A stretch of 64,000 bases of DNA from Azohydromonas aeria (lineage in GTDB: Bacteria; Pseudomonadota; Gammaproteobacteria; Burkholderiales; Burkholderiaceae_C), in the NCBI RefSeq assembly GCF_009760915.1, contig NZ_VIDQ01000030.1, forward strand, positions 1-64,000, given 5' to 3'. The position numbers and the translations under genes were made by a program. Of the stretch, positions 7,556 through 15,952 are shown in pieces; the stretch's first letter is position 1, and each line of letters begins with the position of its first letter. The notes beneath the pieces are model-generated. The model did not search any database. It saw only the letters and a list, made by a program, of their open reading frames with translations, and had not been told where the DNA came from.

Positions 7556-10479
7556 GGCCGCCTCCCGGCCGTGAAGCGCCCGGTGAACAGCCGCAGCGCC
7601 GCGTGCAGGCCCAGCACGCCCGGCGGCGCCGGCACGGCCGCGGGCTGCGGACTGCAGCCAGGCACGTCGGCATCCGCGCAGGGGCGCAGCCGCACGCGCA
7701 CGTCGTACCAGCCGGCCTGGCCCGTGACCGGGTCGGCGTTGGCGATGCGGTGCTCCCCCTCGGACAGCCAGGCGCCCAGCAGGTGGTTGAGGAGAAAACC
7801 TTCCCGGCTCTCGTGCGCGCCTTCGGGCAGCTGCCACGCGCCGGGCGCCTTGCCGATGGCGTTCCAGGTCCACACCGTGCCGGGCTCCACCGCCTCGCTG
7901 CAGCGCAGCCGGCAGCGCACGCGGCCCCAGCGGCTCTCGACCCAGCACCAGTCGCCGTCGGCAATGCCCGCGGCACGCGCCGTGGCCGGGTGCGCATGCA
8001 GCGCGTTGCGGCTGTGCAGCTGGCGCAGCCAGGCGTTCTGCGAGTCCCAGGAGTGGTACATCGCCATCGGCCGCTGCGTCACGGCATGCAGCGGGAAGTC
8101 GCCCGCGTCGCTTAAACCCTCCTCCAGCGGCGGCGCCCAGAAGGGCAGCGGGTCGAACCACGTTGCCACGCGCGCGCGCAGGTGGTCGGGTGGCTGGCGC
8201 CCGGGCCGCTTGCCCTGCGCGGCAAGGCGGAAGGTCTGCAGCGTGTCGGCGTACAGGCACAGCTGGATCGGGCAGTTGCGCTGGCGCCAGCCCATGGCCT
8301 TGGCGAAGTCCAGGTAGGCGCGGTTCCAGTTGCGCCGGTAGAGCATCTCGTCGGGCATGCGGTGGTGGAACACGCAGTCATTGCCGGCATAGGCTTCCCA
8401 CTGCGCCGGGTTCGGTGCGCCGCGCAGCGCGTCGCCGCGCTCGCCGCGCCAGCCCATGAGGAAGCCGACGCCCGGCTGGTGCTCGTAGCGCGTGATGAAG
8501 TCGGCGTAGCCGGCGAACCTGCGCGTGCCGTCGGCCTGCGTGAAGGCCGGGAATTGCAATCGCGAGGCCAGCTCCACCAGCACGTCCTGGAACGGCCGGC
8601 AGTCCCCCAGCGGCGGCAGCACCGGCACGCGCACCGAGTCCATGGGCCCGTCGAACTCGGAGATGGGCCTGTCCAGCAGGCTCATCGCGTCATGCCGCTC
8701 CAGGTACGTGGTGTCGGGCAGCACCAGGTCGGCATAGGCGACGGTCTCGCTCTGGAACGCGTCGCAGACCACGACGAAGGGGATGCGGTGCTCGCCGTGC
8801 TCGTCCTTCGCATTGAGCGCGTCGCGCACCGACTGCGGGTCCATGCTGGAGTTCCAGGCCATGTTGGCCATGTAAATCAGCAGCGTGTCGATGCGGTACG
8901 GGTCGCCGCGCGCGGCGTTGGCGATGACGTTGTGCATGAGCCCGTGCACGGCCAGCGGATAGGTCCAGGAGAAGGCATGGTCGATGCGCAGCGGCGTGCC
9001 GTCGGCCTGCAGCGCCAGCTCCTCCGGCGCGGCCGGAAAGCCCAGCGGCTGCGCGTCCAGCGGCGTGTCGGGCCTGAGCTTGTCCGGATCGTTGAAGGCG
9101 CGGTAGTTGGGCACGATGTGGCGCGGGTACGGCGCCTTGTGGCGGAAGCCGCCGGGCGCATCGATGGTGCCCAGCACGCTCATCAGCACCGACAGCGCCC
9201 GCACCGTCTGGAAGCCGTTGGAATGCGCCGCCAGCCCGCGCATGGCGTGAAAGGCCACCGGCCGCAGCGGCACGCGCTCGTGGCGCGTGCCCCAGGCGTC
9301 GGTCCAGGGAATGTCCAGCGCGTCGTCGTGATGCAGCGCGGTCTCGCCCAGCTCGCGCGCCAGGCGCCGGATGCGCGCGGCCGGTATGCCGGTGATGCCC
9401 TCGGCCCACTCGGCCGTCGTGTCGGCCACGCGCTCGCGCAGCAGCTGGAACGAGGGCGCCACGCGCGTGCCGTCGGGCAAGGTGAAATGCCCTTCCAGCG
9501 CCAGCTCGCGCCCGTGCCCGATGCCCTGCGCGGCATCCTGCGGATACGCGGCCACGGCGGACTGCGAGGCCAGGTCCCAGGCCAGCTTGTTGTGCGGGTT
9601 GCGCCCATCGGGCGCCGGCCCGGCGGCGGGGTCGAAGGCGAACAGGCCCTCGCGCTCGCCGGCGTCGAGCAGCACCAGCTGCGGCGCGTTGGTGCAGCGC
9701 TGCAGGAAGAGCCGGTCGATGAGCTCCGCGCGCAGCAGCTCGTGCAGCAGCGCCATGAACAGCGCGCCGTCGCTGCCCGGGCGGATCGGGATCCACTCGT
9801 CGGCAATCGCGGCGTAGCCGCTGCGCACCGGGTTGATGGCGATGAAGCGGCCGCCGCGCTGCTTGAACTTCGCGAGCGCGATCTTCATCGGGTTGCTGTG
9901 GTGGTCCTCGGCGGTGCCGATCATCACGAACAGCTTCGCGCGCTCCAGGTCCGGCCCGCCGAATTCCCAGAAGCTGCCGCCGATGCTGTAGATCATCCCC
10001 GCGGCCATGTTCACCGAGCACAGCCCGCCGTGCGCGGCGTAGTTAGGCGTGCCGAACTGGCGCGCGAACAGCCCGGTCAGCGCCTGCATCTGGTCGCGCC
10101 CGGTGAAGAAGGCGAACTGCTTGGGGTCGGTAGAGCGGATGCGCCGCAGCCGCGTCTCCAGCAGCGCCAGCGCCTCGTCCCACGAGATCGTCTCGAAGGC
10201 GCCGTCGCCGCGCTCGGCACCGGGCTTGCGCCGCAGCGGCTGCGTCAGCCGCGCGGGCGAGTGCTGCTTCATCAGCCCGGCGCTTCCCTTGGCGCAGATC
10301 ACGCCCCGGTTGAGGGGCTGGTTCGGATTGCCGTCGATGTAGAGGGGCTGCCCGTCGCGCAGGTGCACGCGGATGCCGCAGCGGCAGGCGCACATGCAGC
10401 AGGTGGTGGTCTTGATCTCGGTGTCGGACAGCGGGCCGGCCGCGCCGGGCGGCACGGCGGTGAGGGTGGGATCGGTCAA
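7552..10479 (-). CDS. soeA: Molybdopterin oxidoreductase catalytic subunit, probable sulfite dehydrogenase SoeA
   Basis: 975 residues if it starts at the TTG at 10479, which has AGGAG 6 nt upstream; an ATG at 10629 lacks such a site and would add an unlikely leader. The N-terminal [4Fe-4S] ligands are Cys27, Cys30, Cys34 and Cys62 (spacing x2, x3, x27). HGGLCSVN offers a Cys as the molybdenum ligand, and the MGD-binding domains continue to the C-terminus. There is no twin-arginine signal, so the enzyme is cytoplasmic. SoeABC oxidises sulfite to sulfate and feeds quinone. The divergent ssu operon would produce sulfite and modABC lies 9 kb away, which fits. A different substrate for this DMSO-reductase-family enzyme cannot be excluded. 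Confidence 0.8.
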   Translation of the reverse strand: MTDPTLTAVPPGAAGPLSDTEIKTTTCCMCACRCGIRVHLRDGQPLYIDGNPNQPLNRGVICAKGSAGLMKQHSPARLTQPLRRKPGAERGDGAFETISWDEALALLETRLRRIRSTDPKQFAFFTGRDQMQALTGLFARQFGTPNYAAHGGLCSVNMAAGMIYSIGGSFWEFGGPDLERAKLFVMIGTAEDHHSNPMKIALAKFKQRGGRFIAINPVRSGYAAIADEWIPIRPGSDGALFMALLHELLRAELIDRLFLQRCTNAPQLVLLDAGEREGLFAFDPAAGPAPDGRNPHNKLAWDLASQSAVAAYPQDAAQGIGHGRELALEGHFTLPDGTRVAPSFQLLRERVADTTAEWAEGITGIPAARIRRLARELGETALHHDDALDIPWTDAWGTRHERVPLRPVAFHAMRGLAAHSNGFQTVRALSVLMSVLGTIDAPGGFRHKAPYPRHIVPNYRAFNDPDKLRPDTPLDAQPLGFPAAPEELALQADGTPLRIDHAFSWTYPLAVHGLMHNVIANAARGDPYRIDTLLIYMANMAWNSSMDPQSVRDALNAKDEHGEHRIPFVVVCDAFQSETVAYADLVLPDTTYLERHDAMSLLDRPISEFDGPMDSVRVPVLPPLGDCRPFQDVLVELASRLQFPAFTQADGTRRFAGYADFITRYEHQPGVGFLMGWRGERGDALRGAPNPAQWEAYAGNDCVFHHRMPDEMLYRRNWNRAYLDFAKAMGWRQRNCPIQLCLYADTLQTFRLAAQGKRPGRQPPDHLRARVATWFDPLPFWAPPLEEGLSDAGDFPLHAVTQRPMAMYHSWDSQNAWLRQLHSRNALHAHPATARAAGIADGDWCWVESRWGRVRCRLRCSEAVEPGTVWTWNAIGKAPGAWQLPEGAHESREGFLLNHLLGAWLSEGEHRIANADPVTGQAGWYDVRVRLRPCADADVPGCSPQPAAVPAPPGVLGLHAALRLFTGRFTAGRRP

Positions 10480-10815
10480 CCGGTACTCCTGTGGGGACCG
10501 CCTCGATGCGGCCCGCTCATGGCAGGCGGCCGGGCTGGCGCAGCCATCGTAGGAAAGCCGGACTCCGCACGCCAAATCCACGCCGCGCATGAGCAAGCGC
10601 GAAAAAGGCTGCTGTAGCCGTTGTTTCAAAACGGCGGTGGCAATTTCGGCTCCATGCGCGTATCGGCGCCAGGGCTGAAGAAGCGCCGGCGCCGGATATG
10701 AGGATCGCGGATGAACTTAGCCGCACTCCTTCGTTCCGCGGTGCGCGGGCGCTGCCTATCGTGCAGCGCATGCAACCGGTCCATCCCTGACCCAGAACTC
10801 CTCGAAGGAATCCCC
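10480..10815. promoter_or_regulatory. Divergent control region between soeABC and ssu operons
   Basis: 336 bp separate the start of soeA (minus) from ssuA (plus). The middle part, about 10565-10730, is less GC-rich than its surroundings and must hold both promoters. I cannot assign individual boxes with confidence. A CysB-type regulator encoded at 18218-19174 is the obvious candidate to bind here, which is an inference. Confidence 0.5.
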
Positions 10816-11793
10816 ATGCTGCCCGACCTCACCTCCCCGCACCGCCGCCGCATCCTGTGGCGCGGCGCCGTGGCCGCCGCCGTGCTGGCCTACAACCCGC
10901 AATGGCTGCGCGCGCAACCGGCCACGACGCTGCGCGTGGGCTACCAGAAGTCGGCCAGCCTGTTCGTGCTGCAGAAGGCGCAGGGCACGCTGGAGAAGCG
11001 CCTGGCGCCGCTGGGCGCGACCGTGCAGTGGGTGGAGTTCCCGGCCGGGCCGCAGCTGCTCGAAGGGCTCAACGTCGGCTCGGTGGACGTGGGCTTCGTC
11101 GGCGAGGCGCCGCCCATCTTCGCCCAGGCCGCGGGCGCGAACTTCGTCTATGTCGGCTACGACCCGGCGGCGCCCACGGCCGAGGCGCTGGTGGTGCCCA
11201 AGGACTCCGCCATCCGGAGCGTGGCGGACCTGCGCGGGCGCAAGGTGGCGCTCAACAAGGGCTCCAACGTGCATTACCTGCTGGTGAAGCTGCTGGAGAA
11301 GCACGGGCTGAAGTACGCCGACATCCAGCCCGTGTTCCTGGCGCCGGCCGATGCGCGCGCCGCCTTCGAGCGCGGCGCGGTGGACGCCTGGGCGATCTGG
11401 GACCCGTTCCTGGCCGCCGTCGAGAAGCAGCTCGGCGCGCGGGTGCTCGCCGACGGCACCGGCGTGGTGGACAACTTCGCCTACTACCTGGCCGAGCGCG
11501 GCTTCACCGAGCGCAACCCGCGCCTGATCCAGGCACTCTTCGACGACCTGGTCGAGCGCGGGCGCTGGCTCAAGGGCCACGTGGACGAGGCCGCCGCGAT
11601 CATCGCGCCGCTGCAGGGGCTCGACCGCGAGGTGGTTGCGCGCAGCATCCAGCGCTACGAGTACGGCGTGGCCCCGCTCACGCCCGACGTCGCCGCGCGC
11701 CAGCAGCGCATCGCCGACACCTTCCACGCCCTGAAGCTGATCCCGAAGCCCATCCGCATCGCCGACGCGCTGCCCGCGCGCGCCACGCCTTGA
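10816..11793 (+). CDS. ssuA: Aliphatic sulfonate ABC transporter, periplasmic binding protein
   Basis: 325 residues from the ATG at 10816 (GAAGGAATCCCC upstream). The N-terminus RRRILWRGA followed by a hydrophobic stretch to LRAQPA is a signal peptide with a Tat-like twin arginine. The mature part opens with [12 protein letters not shown] and contains [18 protein letters not shown] and [11 protein letters not shown], the usual signature of SsuA-type sulfonate/taurine binding proteins. It is the first gene of an ssu operon with monooxygenase, permease and ATPase genes downstream, so it captures alkanesulfonates for import. Confidence 0.9.
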   Translation: MLPDLTSPHRRRILWRGAVAAAVLAYNPQWLRAQPATTLRVGYQKSASLFVLQKAQGTLEKRLAPLGATVQWVEFPAGPQLLEGLNVGSVDVGFVGEAPPIFAQAAGANFVYVGYDPAAPTAEALVVPKDSAIRSVADLRGRKVALNKGSNVHYLLVKLLEKHGLKYADIQPVFLAPADARAAFERGAVDAWAIWDPFLAAVEKQLGARVLADGTGVVDNFAYYLAERGFTERNPRLIQALFDDLVERGRWLKGHVDEAAAIIAPLQGLDREVVARSIQRYEYGVAPLTPDVAARQQRIADTFHALKLIPKPIRIADALPARATP

Positions 11794-11827
11794 TGCAACC
11801 CGCAATTGATCGGCGGGCACCCCCTCC

Positions 11828-11906
11828 CGTTCGCCCTGAGCCTGTCGAAGGGCAGGCGCCGACATGCGGGCCGCACGGAGGCTTCGACAAGCTCAGCCCG
11901 AACAGG
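11828..11906. repeat. Inverted pair of TTCG...CGAA intergenic repeats
   Basis: In the 164 bp gap between ssuA and ssuD the left arm (11828-11852, with CCTGAGCCTGTCGAAGGG) and the right arm (11880-11906, CTTCGACAAGCTCAGCCC) are near inverted copies. The family is a short palindromic intergenic repeat common in beta- and gammaproteobacteria. A variant with GTA in place of CCTGT appears at 39782-40068. It may form a hairpin and influence mRNA stability in the operon. Confidence 0.75.
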
Positions 11907-11957
11907 ATTCGTGGTCCGCGAACGACATGCAGGGCATATGACCTTCTCTACCCAGCC

Positions 11958-13139
11958 ATGAACGACATGAGACTCTTCTGGTTCATCCCCACCCACGGCG
12001 ACTCGCGCTACCTGGGCACCAGCGCCGGCGCGCGCCAGGCCGATTTCGCCTATTTCAAGCAGGTGGCGATCGCCGCCGACAGCCTGGGCTACGAGGGCGT
12101 GCTGCTGCCCACCGGGCGTTCCTGCGAAGACTCCTGGATCGTCGCGGCCAGCCTGATCGATGCCACGCGGCAGCTGAAGTTCCTGGTCGCGCTGCGGCCC
12201 GGACTGGTGGCGCCGGCGCAGTCGGCGCGCATGGCCGCGACGCTGGACCGCCTCTCCGGCGGCCGCGTGCTGGTCAACCTCGTCACCGGCGGCGACGCCG
12301 AGGAGCTGGCCGGCGACGGGCAGTTCCTCGACCACGCGGCGCGCTACGAGGAGTCGGCCGAGTTCATCCGCATCTGGCGCGAGATCATCGCCCGCTCGCA
12401 CGACGGGCAGTCCTTCGACTTCGAGGGCCGGCGGCTGCGCGTGCAGGGCGCCAAGCTGCTGTACCCGCCGCTGTCGCGGCCCCATCCGCCGGTGTTCTTC
12501 GGCGGGTCCTCGGAAGCGGCGCACGACCTCGCGGCAGAGCAGGTCGATACCTACCTGACCTGGGGCGAGCCGCCGGCAGCGGTGGCGGCCAAGGTGGCGG
12601 ACGTGGGAGCCCGTGCCGCCCGGCATGGACGCACGTTGAAATTCGGCATCCGGCTGCACGTGATCGTGAGGGAGACGGAGGAGGAGGCGTGGCGCGCCGC
12701 CGCCGAGCTGGTGTCGCATCTGGACGAGGCGACGGTGGCGGCGGCGCAGCAACGTTTCGCGCGCATGGATTCCGTGGGCCAGCGCCGCATGGCCGAGCTG
12801 CACGGCGGGCATTTCGACAAGCGCGACGTGCGCCGGGGCCTGGAGATCGCGCCCAATCTCTGGGCCGGCGTGGGCCTGGTGCGCGGGGGCGCCGGCACCG
12901 CGCTGGTGGGCAGCCCGCGGCAGGTGGCCGAGCGCCTGCAGGAGTACGCGGCGCTGGGGCTGGAGTTCTTCATCCTTTCCGGCTATCCGCACCTGGAGGA
13001 GGCGCACCGCTTCGCCGAGCTGGTGTTCCCGCTGCTGCCGCTGTCGCTGCGCGAGAAGCTCGCGGCCCCCACGCTCACCGGGCCGTTTGGCGAGATCGTG
13101 GCCAACGGCATCGTGCCGCGCCAGGCGGCCGCGAGCTGA
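11958..13139 (+). CDS. ssuD: FMNH2-dependent alkanesulfonate monooxygenase
   Basis: 393 residues. It opens with [15 protein letters not shown] and contains [38 protein letters not shown] and [17 protein letters not shown], hallmarks of SsuD in the bacterial luciferase-like family. The enzyme uses FMNH2 and O2 to split the C-S bond of alkanesulfonates, releasing an aldehyde and sulfite. An ATG 9 bp further in (11967) is an alternative start. No dedicated flavin reductase (SsuE) gene is present nearby, so reduced flavin must come from elsewhere. The sulfite made here is the likely substrate of the divergent SoeABC-type enzyme. Confidence 0.92.
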   Translation: MNDMRLFWFIPTHGDSRYLGTSAGARQADFAYFKQVAIAADSLGYEGVLLPTGRSCEDSWIVAASLIDATRQLKFLVALRPGLVAPAQSARMAATLDRLSGGRVLVNLVTGGDAEELAGDGQFLDHAARYEESAEFIRIWREIIARSHDGQSFDFEGRRLRVQGAKLLYPPLSRPHPPVFFGGSSEAAHDLAAEQVDTYLTWGEPPAAVAAKVADVGARAARHGRTLKFGIRLHVIVRETEEEAWRAAAELVSHLDEATVAAAQQRFARMDSVGQRRMAELHGGHFDKRDVRRGLEIAPNLWAGVGLVRGGAGTALVGSPRQVAERLQEYAALGLEFFILSGYPHLEEAHRFAELVFPLLPLSLREKLAAPTLTGPFGEIVANGIVPRQAAAS

Positions 13140-13153
13140 GGGAGGCGCTGGCC

Positions 13154-13570
13154 ATGACCCGCCCCCTGCTCGATCACGTGCAACTGCCCATGCCGCCCGG
13201 TGGCAGTGACGCGGCGCGCCGCTTCTACCGCGACGCGCTGGGGCTGCACGAAGTCGCCGGGCTTTCCTCGCCCGGGCAGCCGTGCGTGCTGCGCTTCGTG
13301 CTCGAAGGTTTCATGCTGGACCTGCGCGAGGGCCGCTACACCGGCGTGGCGCCGCAGGCGCACCTGGCGCTGCGGTTCGCCGAGCTGGCGCCGGTGCTGC
13401 AGCGGCTGCGCGCCGGCGGGCACCCGGTGGATGCCTGGGCGCTGGCCGACGCGGGCCGCGCCAGCACCGAGGACCCTTTCGGCAACCGGCTGGAGCTCGT
13501 CGAGCTCGCGCCGCTGCCGCCGCTTCACGTCAAGGACCACCATGTCACGCAAATCCGCCTCTCCAGCTGA
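13154..13570 (+). CDS. VOC (glyoxalase/bleomycin resistance-fold) protein within the ssu operon
   Basis: 138 residues. The vicinal-oxygen-chelate pattern is clear: LDHVQLPMPPG at the start, ARRFYRDALGL, then HLALRF and a closing EDPFGNRLELVE. Candidate metal ligands are His8, the His in HLALRF and the Glu in RLELVE. VOC proteins include glyoxalases, dioxygenases and resistance proteins; the reaction here is unknown. It lies 14 bp after ssuD and overlaps ssuC by 29 bp, so it is a true operon member. It may process the aldehyde or a specific sulfonate, which is a guess. Confidence 0.8.
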   Translation: MTRPLLDHVQLPMPPGGSDAARRFYRDALGLHEVAGLSSPGQPCVLRFVLEGFMLDLREGRYTGVAPQAHLALRFAELAPVLQRLRAGGHPVDAWALADAGRASTEDPFGNRLELVELAPLPPLHVKDHHVTQIRLSS

Positions 13571-14336
13571 GGCCTGGCGCGCGTTGCTGCCCTGGCTGCT
13601 GCCCGCGCTGATCGTGCTGGCCTGGGAGCTGGCCGCGCGCACGGGCTGGCTCTCCAGCCGGGTGCTGCCCGAGCCCTGGGCCGTGCTCACCGCCTTCTTC
13701 TCGCTCACGGCGTCGGGCGAGCTGGCGCGCCACGTCGCGGTCAGCACCGGGCGCGCCTTCGCCGGGCTGGCCATCGGCGGCAGCCTGGGCCTTGCGTTCG
13801 GGCTGCTCACGGGCAGCTTCCGGCGCGCCGAGACGCTGCTCGACACCACGTTCCAGATGCTGCGCAACATCCCGCCGCTGGCGCTCATCCCGCTGGTGAT
13901 CCTGTGGTTCGGCATCGGCGAGGGCGCCAAGCTGTTCCTGGTGGCGGTGGCGGTGTTCTTCCCGATCTACCTCAACACCTTCCACGGCATCCGCGCCGTG
14001 GACCGCGGGCTCATCGAGATGGCGCGCAGCTACGGGCTGACGGGCTGGGCGCTGTACCGCCACGTCATCCTCCCCGGCGCGCTGCCGTCGATCCTGGTGG
14101 GTCTGCGCTTCTCGCTGGGGCTGATGTGGGTGCTGCTGATCGTGGCCGAGACGCTGTCAGCGCAGGCCGGCATCGGCTACATGACCATGAACGCGCGCGA
14201 GTTCCTGCAGACCGACGTGGTGCTGGTGGGCATCCTGCTCTACGCCCTGCTGGGCAAGGGCGCCGACCTGGCCGCGCGTGCCCTGGAGCGCTGGTGGTTG
14301 CGCTGGCATCCGGCGCACCAGGCGCAGCCGCGGTGA
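13542..14336 (+). CDS. ssuC: Sulfonate ABC transporter permease
   Basis: 264 residues with about six membrane helices. It carries the SsuC/TauC/NrtB signature: [20 protein letters not shown] and the EAA-like loop in [25 protein letters not shown]. The ATG at 13542 lies inside the end of the VOC gene (29 bp overlap). It forms the membrane channel with SsuB energising it and SsuA delivering sulfonates. Confidence 0.9.
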   Translation: MSRKSASPAEAWRALLPWLLPALIVLAWELAARTGWLSSRVLPEPWAVLTAFFSLTASGELARHVAVSTGRAFAGLAIGGSLGLAFGLLTGSFRRAETLLDTTFQMLRNIPPLALIPLVILWFGIGEGAKLFLVAVAVFFPIYLNTFHGIRAVDRGLIEMARSYGLTGWALYRHVILPGALPSILVGLRFSLGLMWVLLIVAETLSAQAGIGYMTMNAREFLQTDVVLVGILLYALLGKGADLAARALERWWLRWHPAHQAQPR

Positions 14337-14379
14337 GTGGGCAATGAATCATTTCCGAACCGAACGGGGGAGCCGCGTG

Positions 14380-15231
14380 ATGGCCTTCGAGAGCTTCAAG
14401 CTGGGCGGCGTCGCGGCGCGCGCCGATTTCCTGCCGCCGCAAGAAGGCGGCGGCGGGCCGCGGCCGGTGCCGCCGCGCGGCGCCGAAGTCGGCGTCGAGC
14501 ACCTGAGCAAGGCCTATGGCGGGCAGGCCGTGCTGCGCGACGTGTCGCTGCGGCTGGCGCCAGGCGAGTTCGTCGCCATCGTCGGGCGCAGCGGCTGCGG
14601 CAAGAGCACGCTGCTGCGCCAGGTGGCCGGCCTGGAGCAGCCTGACGCCGGGCTGCTGCGCATCCGCGGCGACGACGGCGGCCGGGGCACGCGCATCATG
14701 TTCCAGGACGCGCGGTTGCTGCCCTGGAAGAGCGTGCTCGACAACGTGGCGCTGGGCCTGCCGCTGCCCGAAGGTCGCAAGCGCGCGCGGCGCGCGCTGG
14801 AGCAGGTCGGCCTGGCGAAGCGGGCCATGGAGTGGCCGGCCGTGCTCTCGGGCGGGCAGCGCCAGCGCGTGGCGCTGGCGCGCGCGCTGGTGCACGAGCC
14901 GCGGCTGCTGCTGCTCGACGAGCCGCTGGGGGCGCTGGACGCGCTCACGCGCATCGAGATGCAGCAGCTCATCCACGCGCTGTGGCGCGAGCACGGCTTC
15001 ACCGCGCTGCTGGTGACGCACGACGTGTCGGAAGCCGTGGCGCTGGCCGACCGCGTGGTGCTGATCGAGCAGCACCGCATCGCCTTCGACGAGGCCGTGC
15101 CGCTGCCGCACCCGCGCTCGCGCGCCGACCCCGGCTTCGCCGCCTTCGAGGACCGCGTGCTGCAGCGGCTGCTGCAACCCGCGCCGTCCGCGCTGCGCGC
15201 CCACCCTGCTCCAGGAGCCTTCGCCGCATGA
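14380..15231 (+). CDS. ssuB: Sulfonate ABC transporter ATP-binding protein
   Basis: 283 residues from the ATG at 14380, chosen because GGGGGAG sits 7 nt upstream; an in-frame ATG at 14344 would add 12 residues and is possible. It has Walker [11 protein letters not shown]-loop [10 protein letters not shown], signature LSGGQRQR, Walker [13 protein letters not shown] and the H-loop VTHDV. The first ~45 residues form an unusual Pro/Gly-rich extension before the ATPase core. The last base pairs overlap the molbindin gene by 4 bp. Confidence 0.9.
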   Translation: MAFESFKLGGVAARADFLPPQEGGGGPRPVPPRGAEVGVEHLSKAYGGQAVLRDVSLRLAPGEFVAIVGRSGCGKSTLLRQVAGLEQPDAGLLRIRGDDGGRGTRIMFQDARLLPWKSVLDNVALGLPLPEGRKRARRALEQVGLAKRAMEWPAVLSGGQRQRVALARALVHEPRLLLLDEPLGALDALTRIEMQQLIHALWREHGFTALLVTHDVSEAVALADRVVLIEQHRIAFDEAVPLPHPRSRADPGFAAFEDRVLQRLLQPAPSALRAHPAPGAFAA

Positions 15232-15446
15232 CCATCACCGCCATCAACGTGCGCAACCAGTTCCGCGGCCGGGTGCGCGAGATCATCGCCGGGCCGGTCG
15301 TGTCCGAGGTGGACATCGAGACGGCCGGCGGCTTCATCGTCACCTCCGTCGTCACCAGCCGCTCGGTGCAGGAGCTCGGCCTCGTGCCGGGCAAGGAAGT
15401 CATCGCCCTGGTGAAATCGACCGACGTGGCGATCGCGGCGCTGTGA
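15228..15446 (+). CDS. Molbindin (single Mop/TOBE domain), SsuF-like
   Basis: 72 residues: [30 protein letters not shown] and [13 protein letters not shown] are the standard Mop-domain landmarks. Such small proteins assemble into rings that bind molybdate or other oxyanions. Small Mop proteins also end ssu operons in Pseudomonas (SsuF). The gene overlaps ssuB by 4 bp and is overlapped by the hydrolase remnant. Its presence links sulfonate use to molybdenum supply for the divergent molybdoenzyme. Confidence 0.88.
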   Translation: MTITAINVRNQFRGRVREIIAGPVVSEVDIETAGGFIVTSVVTSRSVQELGLVPGKEVIALVKSTDVAIAAL

Positions 15447-15748
15447 CGGACGCACCGCGCCTGCTGATCGTTCCGGGCCTGCGCGACAGCGGCCCGGCCC
15501 ACTGGCAACCCTGGCTGCGGGTGGCCAGCGACACGGACCGGAGGATGAGCGCGGCCAACGCCCTGGCCTGGGCCATGCGCTGGGGCCTGGAGGCGCACGA
15601 CCTGGGCGACGCCGGGCATGTCAACGCCGAAGCCGGCTCGGGGCCCTGGCCGCTGGCGCAGCGCTGGGTCGACGGCGCAGCACGGCGCCTGGCCCGGCAC
15701 GAACGTGCCGGCCGCGCGGCACTGCAGGAGTGGCGCCTCGCCCTTTGA
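15443..15748 (+). pseudogene. RBBP9/YdeN-like serine hydrolase with internal deletion
   Basis: 101 residues starting at the GTG that overlaps the molbindin stop. Residues ~7-25 (LLIVPGLRDSGPAHWQPWL) match the N-terminus of RBBP9/YdeN hydrolases. Residues ~27-70 (VASDTDRRMS, HDLGDAGHVNAEAGSGPWP) match their C-terminal third with the catalytic His. The ~90-100 residues that should lie between, with the nucleophilic Ser (GxSxG), are missing, yet the frame is intact. This looks like an in-frame internal deletion in a former member of the ssu operon. It is probably inactive as a hydrolase. Whether the product is made and stable is unknown. Confidence 0.7.
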
Positions 15749-15952
15749 CGGCCGTGCCGGAGCGCAGCGCGCGCGGCCGACCCGGGTGCCCGCTGCCCGG
15801 CACTTCCCGCCATCCGCGCGTCCCCAGGCACACCCGCCCGCAGGGGGTGGTTGCTTCTGCGAACCGCTTTCACACCCGGTTCACGGCGTGGCCCCAGTGG
15901 AGATGCGATGACGCTCCCTCTTGCACAGGCAATGAGTCGAGAAGGAGATGCA

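Noticed and set aside
8182-10617. 811-codon plus-strand open frame opposite soeA
   Set aside because: Antisense shadow of a gene with complete iron-sulfur and molybdopterin motifs; the translated sequence is rich in Arg/Gly/Val/His without domain features.
10480-10629. Upstream ATG start for soeA
   Set aside because: The extra 50 residues are not family-like and lack a ribosome-binding site, while the TTG at 10479 has AGGAG at proper distance.
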